Of a DNA stretch of 64,000 bases, positions 1-8,248 are shown one piece after another (position 1 is the stretch's first letter; each line of letters starts with the position of its first letter). Where the stretch lies: assembly GCA_963800135.1 (NCBI GenBank), contig CAWCZR010000011.1, forward strand, positions 104,467 through 168,466, given 5' to 3'. The stretch is from DASPSM01 sp963800135 (GTDB taxonomy: Bacteria > Planctomycetota > Planctomycetia > Planctomycetales > Planctomycetaceae). A program made the translations under genes and the position numbers. Under the pieces are notes generated by a model, which saw only the letters and a program-made list of their open reading frames with translations, made no database searches and was not told the origin of the DNA.

Positions 1-87
1 GTCCAGGTTGGCGAGCAGCCGCGCCCGATCGGGCCCCACGCCTTTGAGGAACTGCACCGGTGTTTGGAGAGGCGAATCTGCGTTCAT
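1..87 (-). CDS. recG: ATP-dependent DNA helicase RecG, N-terminal fragment
   Basis: The minus strand from an ATG at 87 reads 29 codons off the window edge, including TPVQFLKGVGPDRARLLANL. This matches the start of RecG, where a TP.Q.LKGVG..RA..L segment opens the wedge/OB region. RecG remodels stalled replication forks and branched DNA. Only the extreme N-terminus is present, so no helicase motif is visible. It is divergent from the acylase gene, and the 146 bp between the two starts must hold both promoters. Confidence 0.7.
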   Translation of the reverse strand, partial: MNADSPLQTPVQFLKGVGPDRARLLANLD

Positions 88-233
88 GGGTCCGATAGTG
101 GCGCAATTATAGTCGGGCGGTCCGTCCGGAGAGCTTTTTGGAAGCCTCCGCATTATGCTGCAGGAAGCCGTTTTTGCATCCACTGTTTGACCGCCAACCG
201 CAACCAATCGCGCTTGGTTCCGGAGAATTGCTG

Positions 234-2390
234 ATGCGTTCGCTCGTTTATGCTTCGGTTTTCGCGATCGGAGTCATTCTGCCGCTCGAAGGCGCTCGCG
301 GCGATGATCCGCCTACCGATCGTCCCCTGCTGAAGGGCTCCGTCACCATTTATCGCGACACCTGGGGCGTGCCGCACATCTTCGCCAAGACGCCGGGCGA
401 GGGAGCCTACGGACTCGGTTACGTCCAGGCCCAGGACCGGCTCGACGATATCTACAAAAACCTGCGCACGGGCCTGGGCCGCATGGCGGAAGCCTTCGGC
501 GGGAAGAAGCTGGCCGACCAGGACTACATCATGAAGCTCTGCCGCAACGAGGAGCTGGCGAAGGAATATTGGAAGAAGGCCCCTCCGCACGTGAAGGACG
601 TTTGCAGCGGCTTCGTCGCGGGGGTCGAGCGGTATATCGGGGAGCATCCCGAGAAGGTGCCGTCGTTCGCCATTAAGCTCGAGCCGTGGCAGGTGCTGAC
701 CGTCGGCCGCGCGATGACACTCAATTGGCCGCTGGGGACGATCAAGGACGACCTCGAGCGGGGCCAGAAAAAACAGCACGCCGGCAAGAACGTGCCCATG
801 CGCTCCAACCAGTGGTGCGTCGCTCCGTCGCGCTCGGCCGACAAAGTTCCCATTCTGCTGGCCGACCCACACCTCGACTGGGAGGGGATGGCCGTGATGT
901 ACGAGGCCCGGGTCCACGCGGGCGATCTGCAGATGAACGGATTTTTCCTCGTCGGCGGACCGACGCTGGGGATCGGGCACAACCAGCACGTCGGCTGGGC
1001 GCTCACCACCGGCGGGCCCGACACGTCCGACGTTTACCAGATGAAGTTTCGCATGTCACCCAAGCCGCAGTACGAGTACGACGGCCAATGGCGCGACGCC
1101 AAAATCACGTTCATCCAGGTGCTCGTCAAAGACGCACGCCCGATGTTTCGCCCGGCGATGTACACGCATCTGGGGCCGGTGATCTCGGCACCTGATCGCA
1201 AGACGGGCATCGCCTTCGTGGGCGCGTCTCCCTATTTCGACGCGATGGGACTGTCAGAAGAGTTCTACAAAATGGCAATGGCGAAGAACGTCCACGACGT
1301 TTACAACGCCCTTGGCATGAACCAGTACAACGAGCAGAACGTGATGTTCGCCGACGACAGCGGCTCGATCGCCTACGTGCGGAACGGGGCCACGCCGATT
1401 CGCCCCGACGGCTACGACTGGAGCATGCCCGTGCCGGGCACGACCTCCGCGACTGCCTGGAAGGGCATCCATCCGATCGACGACCTGGTGCACATCTTCA
1501 ATCCGGCCGCAGGCTACATGCAGAACTGCAACATCAGCCCGCAGAACATGATGGTCGGCTCGCCGCTGACTCCCGACAAGTACCCGCGCTACATCTACAA
1601 CGTCTCGTGGGATGACAACAATCCGCGTGGCAAGCGCATCACCCACCTGCTCGACGCCGATCACAGTGTCACGCAGGAGGACGCGATGCGGTTCACGACC
1701 GACGTCAAGGACATCCTCGCCGAGATGTGGAAAGCGACACTGCACACAGCCGTCGCGGCCGTGGGCGCCGAGCACATGAAAGACCCCGAGTTCGCCGCCG
1801 CGGTCAAAGCGATTGAGGCGTGGGACGGCTTTTACCTGCCCGAGTACAAGGCGACGGCCGTCTACAAATTCTGGCGGCTCAAGTGCGGAGTCAAGCTTAA
1901 CCTCACTCCGCTGGGCCAGGGCAAACCGCTCGACGAGGCGACGAACAAGGGCCTGCTCGACCTGCTCGCCCAGACCATCTCCGAAATGAAAACCCGCTAC
2001 GGCAAATGGGACGTGGCCTGGGGCGACGTGCACGAGGTGGGCCGCGGCGGCGTCTATTTCCCGGTCGGCGGCTGCGATTACGAATCAGGCGACAAGGCGG
2101 CGAACTTCACCGAAACCTTGTTCGACGTCAAATCGAAAGAAGATCCGAAGCAGCCGGGCCGCTTCATCGCCATGAACGGCTCGATGGCCACGATTCTGAT
2201 GTTCTTTCACAAGGACGGCGTGCGGTCGTTCACGGTCACCCCGTGGGGCGAGAGCTCTGATCCCAAGTCGCCGCACTATATGGATCAGGGCGAAAAGCTC
2301 TACTCCAAGCGGGTGATGAAGCCGACCTGGTGGGACGAAGCGGAGCTGCAAAAGCACGTGGAATCGAAAACCGTGCTCGAGATTCGTTGA
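234..2390 (+). CDS. Secreted penicillin acylase family (peptidase S45) amidase
   Basis: N-terminal nucleophile hydrolase of the penicillin amidase family, which hydrolyses amide bonds of acylated substrates such as beta-lactams or acyl-homoserine lactones; the substrate is not predictable here. The start chosen is the ATG at 234, seven bases after CGGAGA, because it gives a clean signal peptide (MRSLVYASVFAIGVILPLEG); an upstream in-frame ATG at 138 would bury it. The YRDTWGVPHIFA segment is the typical alpha-chain opening. The likely autoprocessing site and catalytic Ser is Ser191 in MRSNQWCVAPSRSA, followed by LLADPHLDW, as in family members. The length (718 aa) is normal. It probably acts in the periplasm as a processed heterodimer. 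Confidence 0.88.
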   Translation: MRSLVYASVFAIGVILPLEGARGDDPPTDRPLLKGSVTIYRDTWGVPHIFAKTPGEGAYGLGYVQAQDRLDDIYKNLRTGLGRMAEAFGGKKLADQDYIMKLCRNEELAKEYWKKAPPHVKDVCSGFVAGVERYIGEHPEKVPSFAIKLEPWQVLTVGRAMTLNWPLGTIKDDLERGQKKQHAGKNVPMRSNQWCVAPSRSADKVPILLADPHLDWEGMAVMYEARVHAGDLQMNGFFLVGGPTLGIGHNQHVGWALTTGGPDTSDVYQMKFRMSPKPQYEYDGQWRDAKITFIQVLVKDARPMFRPAMYTHLGPVISAPDRKTGIAFVGASPYFDAMGLSEEFYKMAMAKNVHDVYNALGMNQYNEQNVMFADDSGSIAYVRNGATPIRPDGYDWSMPVPGTTSATAWKGIHPIDDLVHIFNPAAGYMQNCNISPQNMMVGSPLTPDKYPRYIYNVSWDDNNPRGKRITHLLDADHSVTQEDAMRFTTDVKDILAEMWKATLHTAVAAVGAEHMKDPEFAAAVKAIEAWDGFYLPEYKATAVYKFWRLKCGVKLNLTPLGQGKPLDEATNKGLLDLLAQTISEMKTRYGKWDVAWGDVHEVGRGGVYFPVGGCDYESGDKAANFTETLFDVKSKEDPKQPGRFIAMNGSMATILMFFHKDGVRSFTVTPWGESSDPKSPHYMDQGEKLYSKRVMKPTWWDEAELQKHVESKTVLEIR

Positions 2391-2405
2391 CGACCAGTGC
2401 GCCCC

Positions 2406-3839
2406 ATGACTGAAGCAGCGCCGGCAGAGCTGAAATCGCGTTTGGAGCCCCACGGGCAAACGCACGTCCTGCGCTGGTGGGGCGAGTTGTCGGCCGGACA
2501 GCGCCAGCGATTGGCACGGCAGATCGAATCGCTCGATCTGCCGCGGATCGCCGCGCTGTGGAAATCAAAGCAGCAGGCGGGCCAGAAATCGTCCGCCGAA
2601 GATCTCGCCGAGATTGCGCGGCGGGCCGTGCCGCCGGCGTCGATCGTGCGGCTACCAGAGACGCCGGCCGATCGCGCCGAATGGCAGCGGGCGTACGAAA
2701 TCGGCGAGGGACTGCTGAAAGCCGGCCAGGTCGGCGCGATCCTGGTGGCAGGCGGGCAGGGGACGCGACTTGGCTTCGACAAGCCCAAAGGCATGTTCCC
2801 GATCGGCCCGGTCAGTCACGCCACGCTCTTCCAGATTCTCGCCGAGCAACTCTTGGCGCGCTCGGGGCAGGCGGGGAAGCCGATCCCCTACTTCATCATG
2901 ACCAGCGACGCCACGCACGAAGAGACGGTCGCGTTTTTTAATGAGCACAGGTTCTTTGGCCTGCCGGCCGGCGACGTCTTTTTCTTCGAGCAGGGCAACA
3001 TGCCGGCCGTCGACGCGGCTACTGGTCAGCTGCTGCTGTCGGAGAAGGGCTCGCTGAGCACGAGTCCCGACGGGCACGGCGGGATGCTTGCGGCGCTGGC
3101 CAAGGCCGGCTTGCTCGACGAGATGCGGCGGCGTGGCATCGAGTTTCTGCACTATCACCAGGTCGACAATCCGACGGCCATCGTCTGCGATCCGGTCTTC
3201 CTCGGCTTTCATGCCGAGCGAGGCGCGGAGATGTCGATCAAGGTCGTCGCCAAGCGGTCGGCCGGGGAGCGGATGGGCGTGGCGGTCGACGTCGACGGCC
3301 GCACGCAGATCATCGAGTACAGCGACCTGCCCGCCGACGTCGCCGCGAAGACTGACGAGCGGGGCGAGCTGCTGTTGTGGGCGGGCAGCACGGCCATCCA
3401 CGTCTTCAGCCGCTCGTTTCTCGATCGCGTGGCGAACAGCGACGCGGCTCTTCCGTTTCATATTGCGCACAAGAAGGTCCCGTACTGCGACGAACAGGGC
3501 GCAGCCGTCGCACCCCAGCGGGAGAACGCCTACAAGTTCGAGCGGTTTATCTTCGACGCTCTGCCGGCTGCCCGGCGGTCGTTGGTGCTGGAGACCGATC
3601 GCGCGCGCGAATTCAATCCCGTCAAGAACGCCAGCGGAGACGATTCGCCCGACACGGCGCGCGCGGCGCTCGTGCGACTGCATCGGGGTTGGTTGCGCGA
3701 GGCGGGCGCGATTGTCGACGATCAAACGCCCGTCGAGATCAGTCCCCTCTTTGCCCTCGACGCGGACGACGTGCGGACCAAGATCGCAAGCGGCACCCGC
3801 GTGGCCCAACCGACGTTTTTCGATCCGCCAAAATCCTGA
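2406..3839 (+). CDS. UDPGP-family (UAP1-type) nucleotide-sugar pyrophosphorylase
   Basis: Member of the UTP-glucose-1-phosphate/UDP-N-acetylglucosamine pyrophosphorylase family (PF01704), which makes a UDP-sugar from UTP and a sugar 1-phosphate. The nucleotide-binding signature LVAGGQGTRLGFDKPKG lies at about residues 113-129, followed by the LFQILAEQLL helix and a PDGHGGML segment, an arrangement typical of the eukaryotic-like UAP1 branch rather than of GlmU. It starts 15 bp after the acylase stop; an in-frame GTG at 2397 is an alternative. The neighbouring manC supports a role in nucleotide-sugar supply. UDP-GlcNAc is the most likely product, but UDP-glucose or UDP-GalNAc cannot be excluded. 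Confidence 0.85.
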   Translation: MTEAAPAELKSRLEPHGQTHVLRWWGELSAGQRQRLARQIESLDLPRIAALWKSKQQAGQKSSAEDLAEIARRAVPPASIVRLPETPADRAEWQRAYEIGEGLLKAGQVGAILVAGGQGTRLGFDKPKGMFPIGPVSHATLFQILAEQLLARSGQAGKPIPYFIMTSDATHEETVAFFNEHRFFGLPAGDVFFFEQGNMPAVDAATGQLLLSEKGSLSTSPDGHGGMLAALAKAGLLDEMRRRGIEFLHYHQVDNPTAIVCDPVFLGFHAERGAEMSIKVVAKRSAGERMGVAVDVDGRTQIIEYSDLPADVAAKTDERGELLLWAGSTAIHVFSRSFLDRVANSDAALPFHIAHKKVPYCDEQGAAVAPQRENAYKFERFIFDALPAARRSLVLETDRAREFNPVKNASGDDSPDTARAALVRLHRGWLREAGAIVDDQTPVEISPLFALDADDVRTKIASGTRVAQPTFFDPPKS

Positions 3840-3890
3840 CTGCCAGAATCCTGATACTCCAAAACCTGGGAACCGTTCGAGCCCACTGAA

Positions 3891-4967
3891 ATGTTGCACG
3901 CAGTGATCATGGCCGGAGGCAGCGGAACGCGGTTCTGGCCGGCCAGCCGCGCCAACCGGCCCAAGCAGTTCTTGCCCCTCTTCGGCGACGAAACGTTGCT
4001 GCAAGCGACCGTGCGGCGGATTGCCGACTGGATCGGCGGCGACCGTACGCTGATCGTGACGAACCAGGCCCACGCGGCCGAGACGGCCCGCGAGCTGCCC
4101 ACGGTTCCCGCCGCGAACATCGTCCGCGAGCCCTGCGGACGAAACACGGCACCCTGCATCGGCCTGGCCGCCATGCTGATCGCCCAGCGCGACCCCAACG
4201 GCGTGATGCTGGTGATGCCGGCCGACCATCGCATCGAACGGGCCGACTGGTTTCGCGAAGCCGTCGAGCGAGCGGTGGCCATCGTCGAGCGAGAGCCGGC
4301 GCTCGTGCTCTTCGGCATCCGCCCGAGCTATGCCTCGGTCAGTTTCGGTTATCTCGAGCGGGGCGCGGCCCTCGGCGGTCGCGAAGGCGCGTTCCGAGTA
4401 GCCTCGTTTCGCGAAAAGCCCGGCCGCGCCAAGGCGGAGGAATTCCTCGCCGCCGGAAGCTTCTTCTGGAACAGCGGCATCTTCGTCTGGAAGGTGGCGA
4501 CGATTCTCGAGGCCCTGCGCCGCTTCGAGCCGTCGATCTACGATCGGTTGGCCGGCTTGCGGCCGCATCTGAACACTGAAAACTGGGACCGCGTGTTGGC
4601 CGCCGAGTTTCCCAGCATCAAAGCCATCTCCATCGACTACGGGGTGCTCGAGCGGGCCGACAACGTGCTGATGATCGAAGCTCCGTTCGACTGGGACGAC
4701 GTCGGGAGCTGGCAGGCGTTGGGGCGACAGTCGGACCAGGCAGGAGACGGCGACGGCAACCGGGCACAGGGCCTCTTTTGCAGCGTCGACAGCCACGGCT
4801 GCATCGTGCGGACGACCGGCGATCACCTGGTAGCGACGATCGGCATGACGGATTGCATCGTGGTTCACACCCCCGACGCGACGCTCGTCGCGCGCAAGGA
4901 CGACGAAGAGAGCATTCGCAAGCTCGTTCAGACCCTCAGAGAACGCGGGTATGAGCGATTCCTCTAA
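3891..4967 (+). CDS. manC: Mannose-1-phosphate guanylyltransferase (GDP-mannose pyrophosphorylase)
   Basis: Forms GDP-mannose from GTP and mannose 1-phosphate. The N-terminal signature MAGGSGTRFWPASR..RPKQFLPL (residues about 7-30) is the activator and pyrophosphate loop. FREKPGRAKAEEFL and FFWNSGIFVW are further hallmarks of the type II bacterial enzyme. At 358 aa it contains only the transferase domain and lacks the C-terminal phosphomannose isomerase half found in bifunctional ManC/AlgA proteins. Its 3' end overlaps the start of ruvX by 17 nt, indicating cotranscription. Confidence 0.9.
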   Translation: MLHAVIMAGGSGTRFWPASRANRPKQFLPLFGDETLLQATVRRIADWIGGDRTLIVTNQAHAAETARELPTVPAANIVREPCGRNTAPCIGLAAMLIAQRDPNGVMLVMPADHRIERADWFREAVERAVAIVEREPALVLFGIRPSYASVSFGYLERGAALGGREGAFRVASFREKPGRAKAEEFLAAGSFFWNSGIFVWKVATILEALRRFEPSIYDRLAGLRPHLNTENWDRVLAAEFPSIKAISIDYGVLERADNVLMIEAPFDWDDVGSWQALGRQSDQAGDGDGNRAQGLFCSVDSHGCIVRTTGDHLVATIGMTDCIVVHTPDATLVARKDDEESIRKLVQTLRERGYERFL

Positions 4968-5493
4968 CGGTCCCGCCGAGTTTGGTCCGCCCGAGCCCGT
5001 TGGGGCCGACCGGAGCCCCGCGGCAGCAAGTCGGGACCCGCACGCTGCGCCACTGACGGTGCCGCGCCGTGGCCGATTGCTCGGGCTCGACTATGGCACG
5101 GTGCGGGTCGGCCTAGCCGTGACGGAAGAGGAGCAGCGGGTGGCAGTCCCGCTCGAGACTTATACCCGCCGCAACCGGGAGCAGGACGCCCAGCACCTGG
5201 CCGCCGTGATCCGCGATTACCGCATCGTGGGATTGGTCATCGGTTTGCCGCTGCACATGGGTGGGGAAGAGGGCCAAAAAGCGGGAGAAGCCCGGCGCTT
5301 TGGGGCGTGGGCCGGAGACGTCGCCGGCTTGCCGATCACCTTTTGGGACGAGCGGCTGAGCACATCGCAGGCGGAAGAGCATTTGGCGGCGGCCAACTTG
5401 AAGCCGAAAAAACGCAAGTTGCTGCGGGACAAAATCGCCGCCCAGATCATGCTGCAGTCGTATCTCGATTCGCAGCAACACTCGTCCCGGTAA
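4951..5493 (+). CDS. ruvX: Putative pre-16S rRNA nuclease / Holliday junction resolvase-like RuvX (YqgF)
   Basis: RNase H-fold YqgF/RuvX family protein, thought to mature the 16S rRNA 5' end. Visible motifs are LLGLDYGTVRVGLAVTE (first catalytic Asp), VIGLPLHMGGEEG, FWDERLSTSQAE (second acidic residue) and a C-terminal RDKIAAQIMLQSYLD. At 180 aa it carries about 40 extra N-terminal residues compared with the usual length near 140, so a start downstream of 4951 is possible. The ATG lies inside the manC 3' end, consistent with translational coupling. Confidence 0.88.
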   Translation: MSDSSNGPAEFGPPEPVGADRSPAAASRDPHAAPLTVPRRGRLLGLDYGTVRVGLAVTEEEQRVAVPLETYTRRNREQDAQHLAAVIRDYRIVGLVIGLPLHMGGEEGQKAGEARRFGAWAGDVAGLPITFWDERLSTSQAEEHLAAANLKPKKRKLLRDKIAAQIMLQSYLDSQQHSSR

Positions 5494-5610
5494 GCGTTTT
5501 CAACGCGCTTTGTTCCGGGACCAAGGCTTGCGAAATGCTGAAGTCGACGCTTGCACCTTTCGCCGGCACCAAAAAAGAGATACTTTGGAATTGGGGTGGG
5601 GTTCAATTCC

Positions 5611-6264
5611 TTGGACGATGGGCCGGGGGTAGAGGCCTTGAGTTCGACGGCTCCGAGCGGCACGCAGTGCGCGGTTTTTCTCCGTGATCCGGACGTACAG
5701 CTGATGCTGCGCGCCAAGGCCGGAGACGACAAGGCGTTTGGGCAGCTCGTCACCGGGTATCAGGATCGTTTGCTCAGCATTTTCTACCATCTGCTGCGGG
5801 ACCAGGCGGCCGCGGAAGATTTGGTGCAAGAAGTCTTTCTGCGAATTTACCGCGCCCGCAACGGTTACCAGCCGACGGCGAAGTTTTCGACCTGGTTGTT
5901 CCGCATCGCCAACAACGTGGCCAGCAACGCCCGGCGAACCATTGGCCGGCGCAAAGAGGTGCCGCTCGTTCAGGAATCGGGATCGGTGCCGTCGGTCGGC
6001 ACAAAGAAAAAAGTCATCAGCGACCGTTCGTCGCTGATTCCGACGCGGCAGCTCGTGAAACGGGAGACGTGCGAGATCGTGCAGACGGCGCTCGACACCC
6101 TCAACGAGCGCCAACGCCTGGCGGTGCTGTTGCACAAATTCGAGGGGATGAGTTACGAGGACATCGGTGAGGCGATGTCGCTTTCCACCGAGGCAGTCAA
6201 GTCGCTCTTGGCACGGGCCCGCGAGAACCTGCGGACCCAGTTGGAACCCCACTTGAAATCGTAG
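5611..6264 (+). CDS. ECF-type RNA polymerase sigma factor
   Basis: Sigma-70 family extracytoplasmic-function sigma factor with region 2 (FGQLVTGYQDRLLSIFYHLL, then AEDLVQEVFLRIYRARNGY) and region 4 (LNERQRLAVLLHKFEGMSY, then STEAVKSLLARARENLR). No ATG exists near the N-terminus. TTG at 5611, about ten bases after a GGGGTGGGG run, is my preferred start; TTG at 5551 or 5638 is also possible. Six bases after its stop begins the anti-sigma reading frame, making the usual sigma/anti-sigma operon. Confidence 0.85.
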   Translation: MDDGPGVEALSSTAPSGTQCAVFLRDPDVQLMLRAKAGDDKAFGQLVTGYQDRLLSIFYHLLRDQAAAEDLVQEVFLRIYRARNGYQPTAKFSTWLFRIANNVASNARRTIGRRKEVPLVQESGSVPSVGTKKKVISDRSSLIPTRQLVKRETCEIVQTALDTLNERQRLAVLLHKFEGMSYEDIGEAMSLSTEAVKSLLARARENLRTQLEPHLKS

Positions 6265-6336
6265 CGGCTTTTGTGCGTCAGCGGACGCACCACCCCGTGG
6301 ATCGAAGCCGCGAAGGCCGCTCGTTTCTGCCGAACG

Positions 6337-6852
6337 ATGCAGAAGATCCCCCGACTAACTCAAGACCAGCGATCGAACCTGGTCGCCTATCTCGACGGCG
6401 AATTGCCCGAGCCGGCGGTCAAGGAGATCGACCAGGTGCTCTCCAAGAGCCCGGCGGTCCGTCACGACGTCGAGATGCTCGCCCGCACGTGGGACCTGCT
6501 CGACCAGTTGCCCCGCCTGGCGACGGAAGAGGACTTCACCGCCCGCACGCTGTCGGTCGCCCAACAGGAAGAAGCGCCGCGCCCCCTGCTGCCCACGAGC
6601 GTGAGCGAGCGGCTGCAAAGCCGTCAGTTGCGCCGCGGCGGAGTCCTGTTGATCTGGCTCGCGGTGCTGGCAGCGAGCGCCTTCCTCGGTTACTCCGCCA
6701 CCGCCCATTGGGTCCCCGATCAATCGGAGGACCTGTTGCGCAACTTGGAGGTAGTCGAGAAGCTGGACTTGTACCGCAACGTCGAATCACTCGATTTCCT
6801 CAAACAGCTCGACGAAAAGATCGGAACCTTTGATGCCCAGCCCAAGCGGTAG
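6337..6852 (+). CDS. Putative anti-sigma factor, single-pass membrane protein
   Basis: The N-terminus carries the anti-sigma-like helix LTQDQRSNLVAYLDGELPEP, with YLDGEL the conserved core. A single hydrophobic segment (GVLLIWLAVLAASAFLGYSA, about residues 103-123) follows, then a short extracytoplasmic tail. There is no HxxxCxxC zinc motif, so it would belong to the zinc-less group. The ATG at 6337 is preferred; the frame is open back to a TTG at 6271. It lies directly downstream of the ECF sigma gene, which is the main support for the function. Confidence 0.7.
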   Translation: MQKIPRLTQDQRSNLVAYLDGELPEPAVKEIDQVLSKSPAVRHDVEMLARTWDLLDQLPRLATEEDFTARTLSVAQQEEAPRPLLPTSVSERLQSRQLRRGGVLLIWLAVLAASAFLGYSATAHWVPDQSEDLLRNLEVVEKLDLYRNVESLDFLKQLDEKIGTFDAQPKR

Positions 6853-7888
6853 CCGCACGGCGGGGATCATCGGTCCCCTGGCGGCAATTTTCGCAGTGAC
6901 GTTCCTGTGCGGGACGACGCCCGACGAGTCGCGGCTGCTCGCCGAGCGGCGGACGCGCATCGCCGGGATGACGCATGCCGAAGTCGAACAGCTGCGGCGG
7001 AATTACGACGAGTTCCGCAAGTTGTCACCTGAACGGCGCAAGGCCCTGCAGGAGCTGGATGACGAGGTTAAGCAGGACACGGCCAACGGCGGCCACCTGC
7101 TCAAGCTGATGACCGATTACAACCGCTGGCTGTCGACCCTGTCGCCGTTCGACCAGGAGCGGATCCTCAGCAAAACCGACCCGGTCGAACGGGCCCAGCT
7201 CGTCCACGAAATTCGCGAGGAGCAGCAGAAACGCCTAGCGACGACGGGCATTGACGCGGGCGGGCACCCGGCGCTTGCGCTGGACCCGGCGGAGTTCGAA
7301 ACGATGTTGAAAGCCGTCGAGGACAATTTCCTCACCCCCGAATCGCGCAAGAAGATCCCTGAACAGCTGACGGGCCGCGAACGCCATCTGCGGATTCTCA
7401 AGGCAGCCCAGCAGCAGGCCCGCAGCGTGGCCGCCAGCCAGACGCTCGTGCAAACGCTGCTGGAGGCGATTCCCAACGACAGCCTCAAAGCCCGGATCAT
7501 GAAGCAAGCGCCGCGAACGCCCCGGCGTCTCTTGGGGCAAGTGATGAGCCGCTCGCTCGCCGGCGAGTGGTGGGACGAAATTCGGGCCGTTTACCCAAAG
7601 CCGGCCGCCATCGAGGAAGAGATCAATCGCCGGTTGGCGATCGCTCCGGCCGGGAAACGCGATCAGCAGAAGCCGCAGTTCAGCTCCAGGCAGGGGAAAC
7701 GCATGATCGGCGTGCAGCTGGCGCTGGCTAACGACGATCAATTCAAAGAGCTGCGCCCGGTCTTTATGTGGCTTTCGGGCGGGCTGCAACATCGGAATGG
7801 CCGCGGCCAGTCGGCCCCAGGATCGGCCACAGTGCCCGATGAATCGCGGACCGATGAAGCCGACGGCAAGGCGAAGTCGGCTGAGTAA
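6833..7888 (+). CDS. Hypothetical exported protein of the ECF sigma operon
   Basis: Not recognised with certainty. The ATG at 6833 overlaps the anti-sigma 3' end by 20 nt. Residues about 10-30 are hydrophobic and end in FLCG, suggesting export or a lipoprotein-like anchor. Next comes FRKLSPERRKALQELDDEV, reminiscent of the DUF3106-type LSPEER helices, and a long charged helical body with little predicted globular structure. Overlap and order suggest it is the third member of a sigma/anti-sigma/effector operon. Confidence 0.65.
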   Translation: MPSPSGSRTAGIIGPLAAIFAVTFLCGTTPDESRLLAERRTRIAGMTHAEVEQLRRNYDEFRKLSPERRKALQELDDEVKQDTANGGHLLKLMTDYNRWLSTLSPFDQERILSKTDPVERAQLVHEIREEQQKRLATTGIDAGGHPALALDPAEFETMLKAVEDNFLTPESRKKIPEQLTGRERHLRILKAAQQQARSVAASQTLVQTLLEAIPNDSLKARIMKQAPRTPRRLLGQVMSRSLAGEWWDEIRAVYPKPAAIEEEINRRLAIAPAGKRDQQKPQFSSRQGKRMIGVQLALANDDQFKELRPVFMWLSGGLQHRNGRGQSAPGSATVPDESRTDEADGKAKSAE

Positions 7889-7972
7889 CAAGGGACGCGG
7901 CGCAGCCCCGGCTTCGTCGCCGAGTCGCCCACGCTCGTCGATTTGCCCGGCGATTGCTATGTTACTCGGCGC

Positions 7973-8227
7973 TTAGCGGGCGGCAGAGCCGTCGGAATGC
8001 GTCGGCCCGCGGCCGTTCAGCGCGTCTCCCGCTGCCGCAGGACCCAGATTGAGTGTGACCAAGGGTTTGGCGGGTGAAGCCGTCGAGCCTTCGTGAACCG
8101 GGCACGAGGCACAGCCGCTCCCCGCGCGCGCGGAGCCCGTCCATAATCGCCAGCTGCGGCGGCCCAGGACGAACAGAGCGGCCGCGACGAAAATCAGGGC
8201 GACCAGTTGTTGCCAATCCCAAGTCAC
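7973..8227 (-). CDS. FeoB-associated Cys-rich membrane protein
   Basis: 84 aa, GTG start. One N-terminal membrane helix (LVALIFVAAALFVLG) is followed by a short cytoplasmic segment with the CASCP motif, as in the FeoB-associated Cys-rich family. Its reading frame begins 21 nt after the feoB stop. The family is thought to assist ferrous iron uptake by FeoB. It is the last gene of the feo operon. Confidence 0.8.
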   Translation of the reverse strand: MTWDWQQLVALIFVAAALFVLGRRSWRLWTGSARAGSGCASCPVHEGSTASPAKPLVTLNLGPAAAGDALNGRGPTHSDGSAAR

Positions 8228-8248
8228 GGTGACGTCCGCAAATGGTCG

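Noticed and set aside
2652..4868. 738-codon open frame on the minus strand
   Set aside because: It is antisense to the pyrophosphorylase and manC genes, has no motif, and its composition (His/Asp/Val rich) is a by-product of GC-rich codon use on the other strand.
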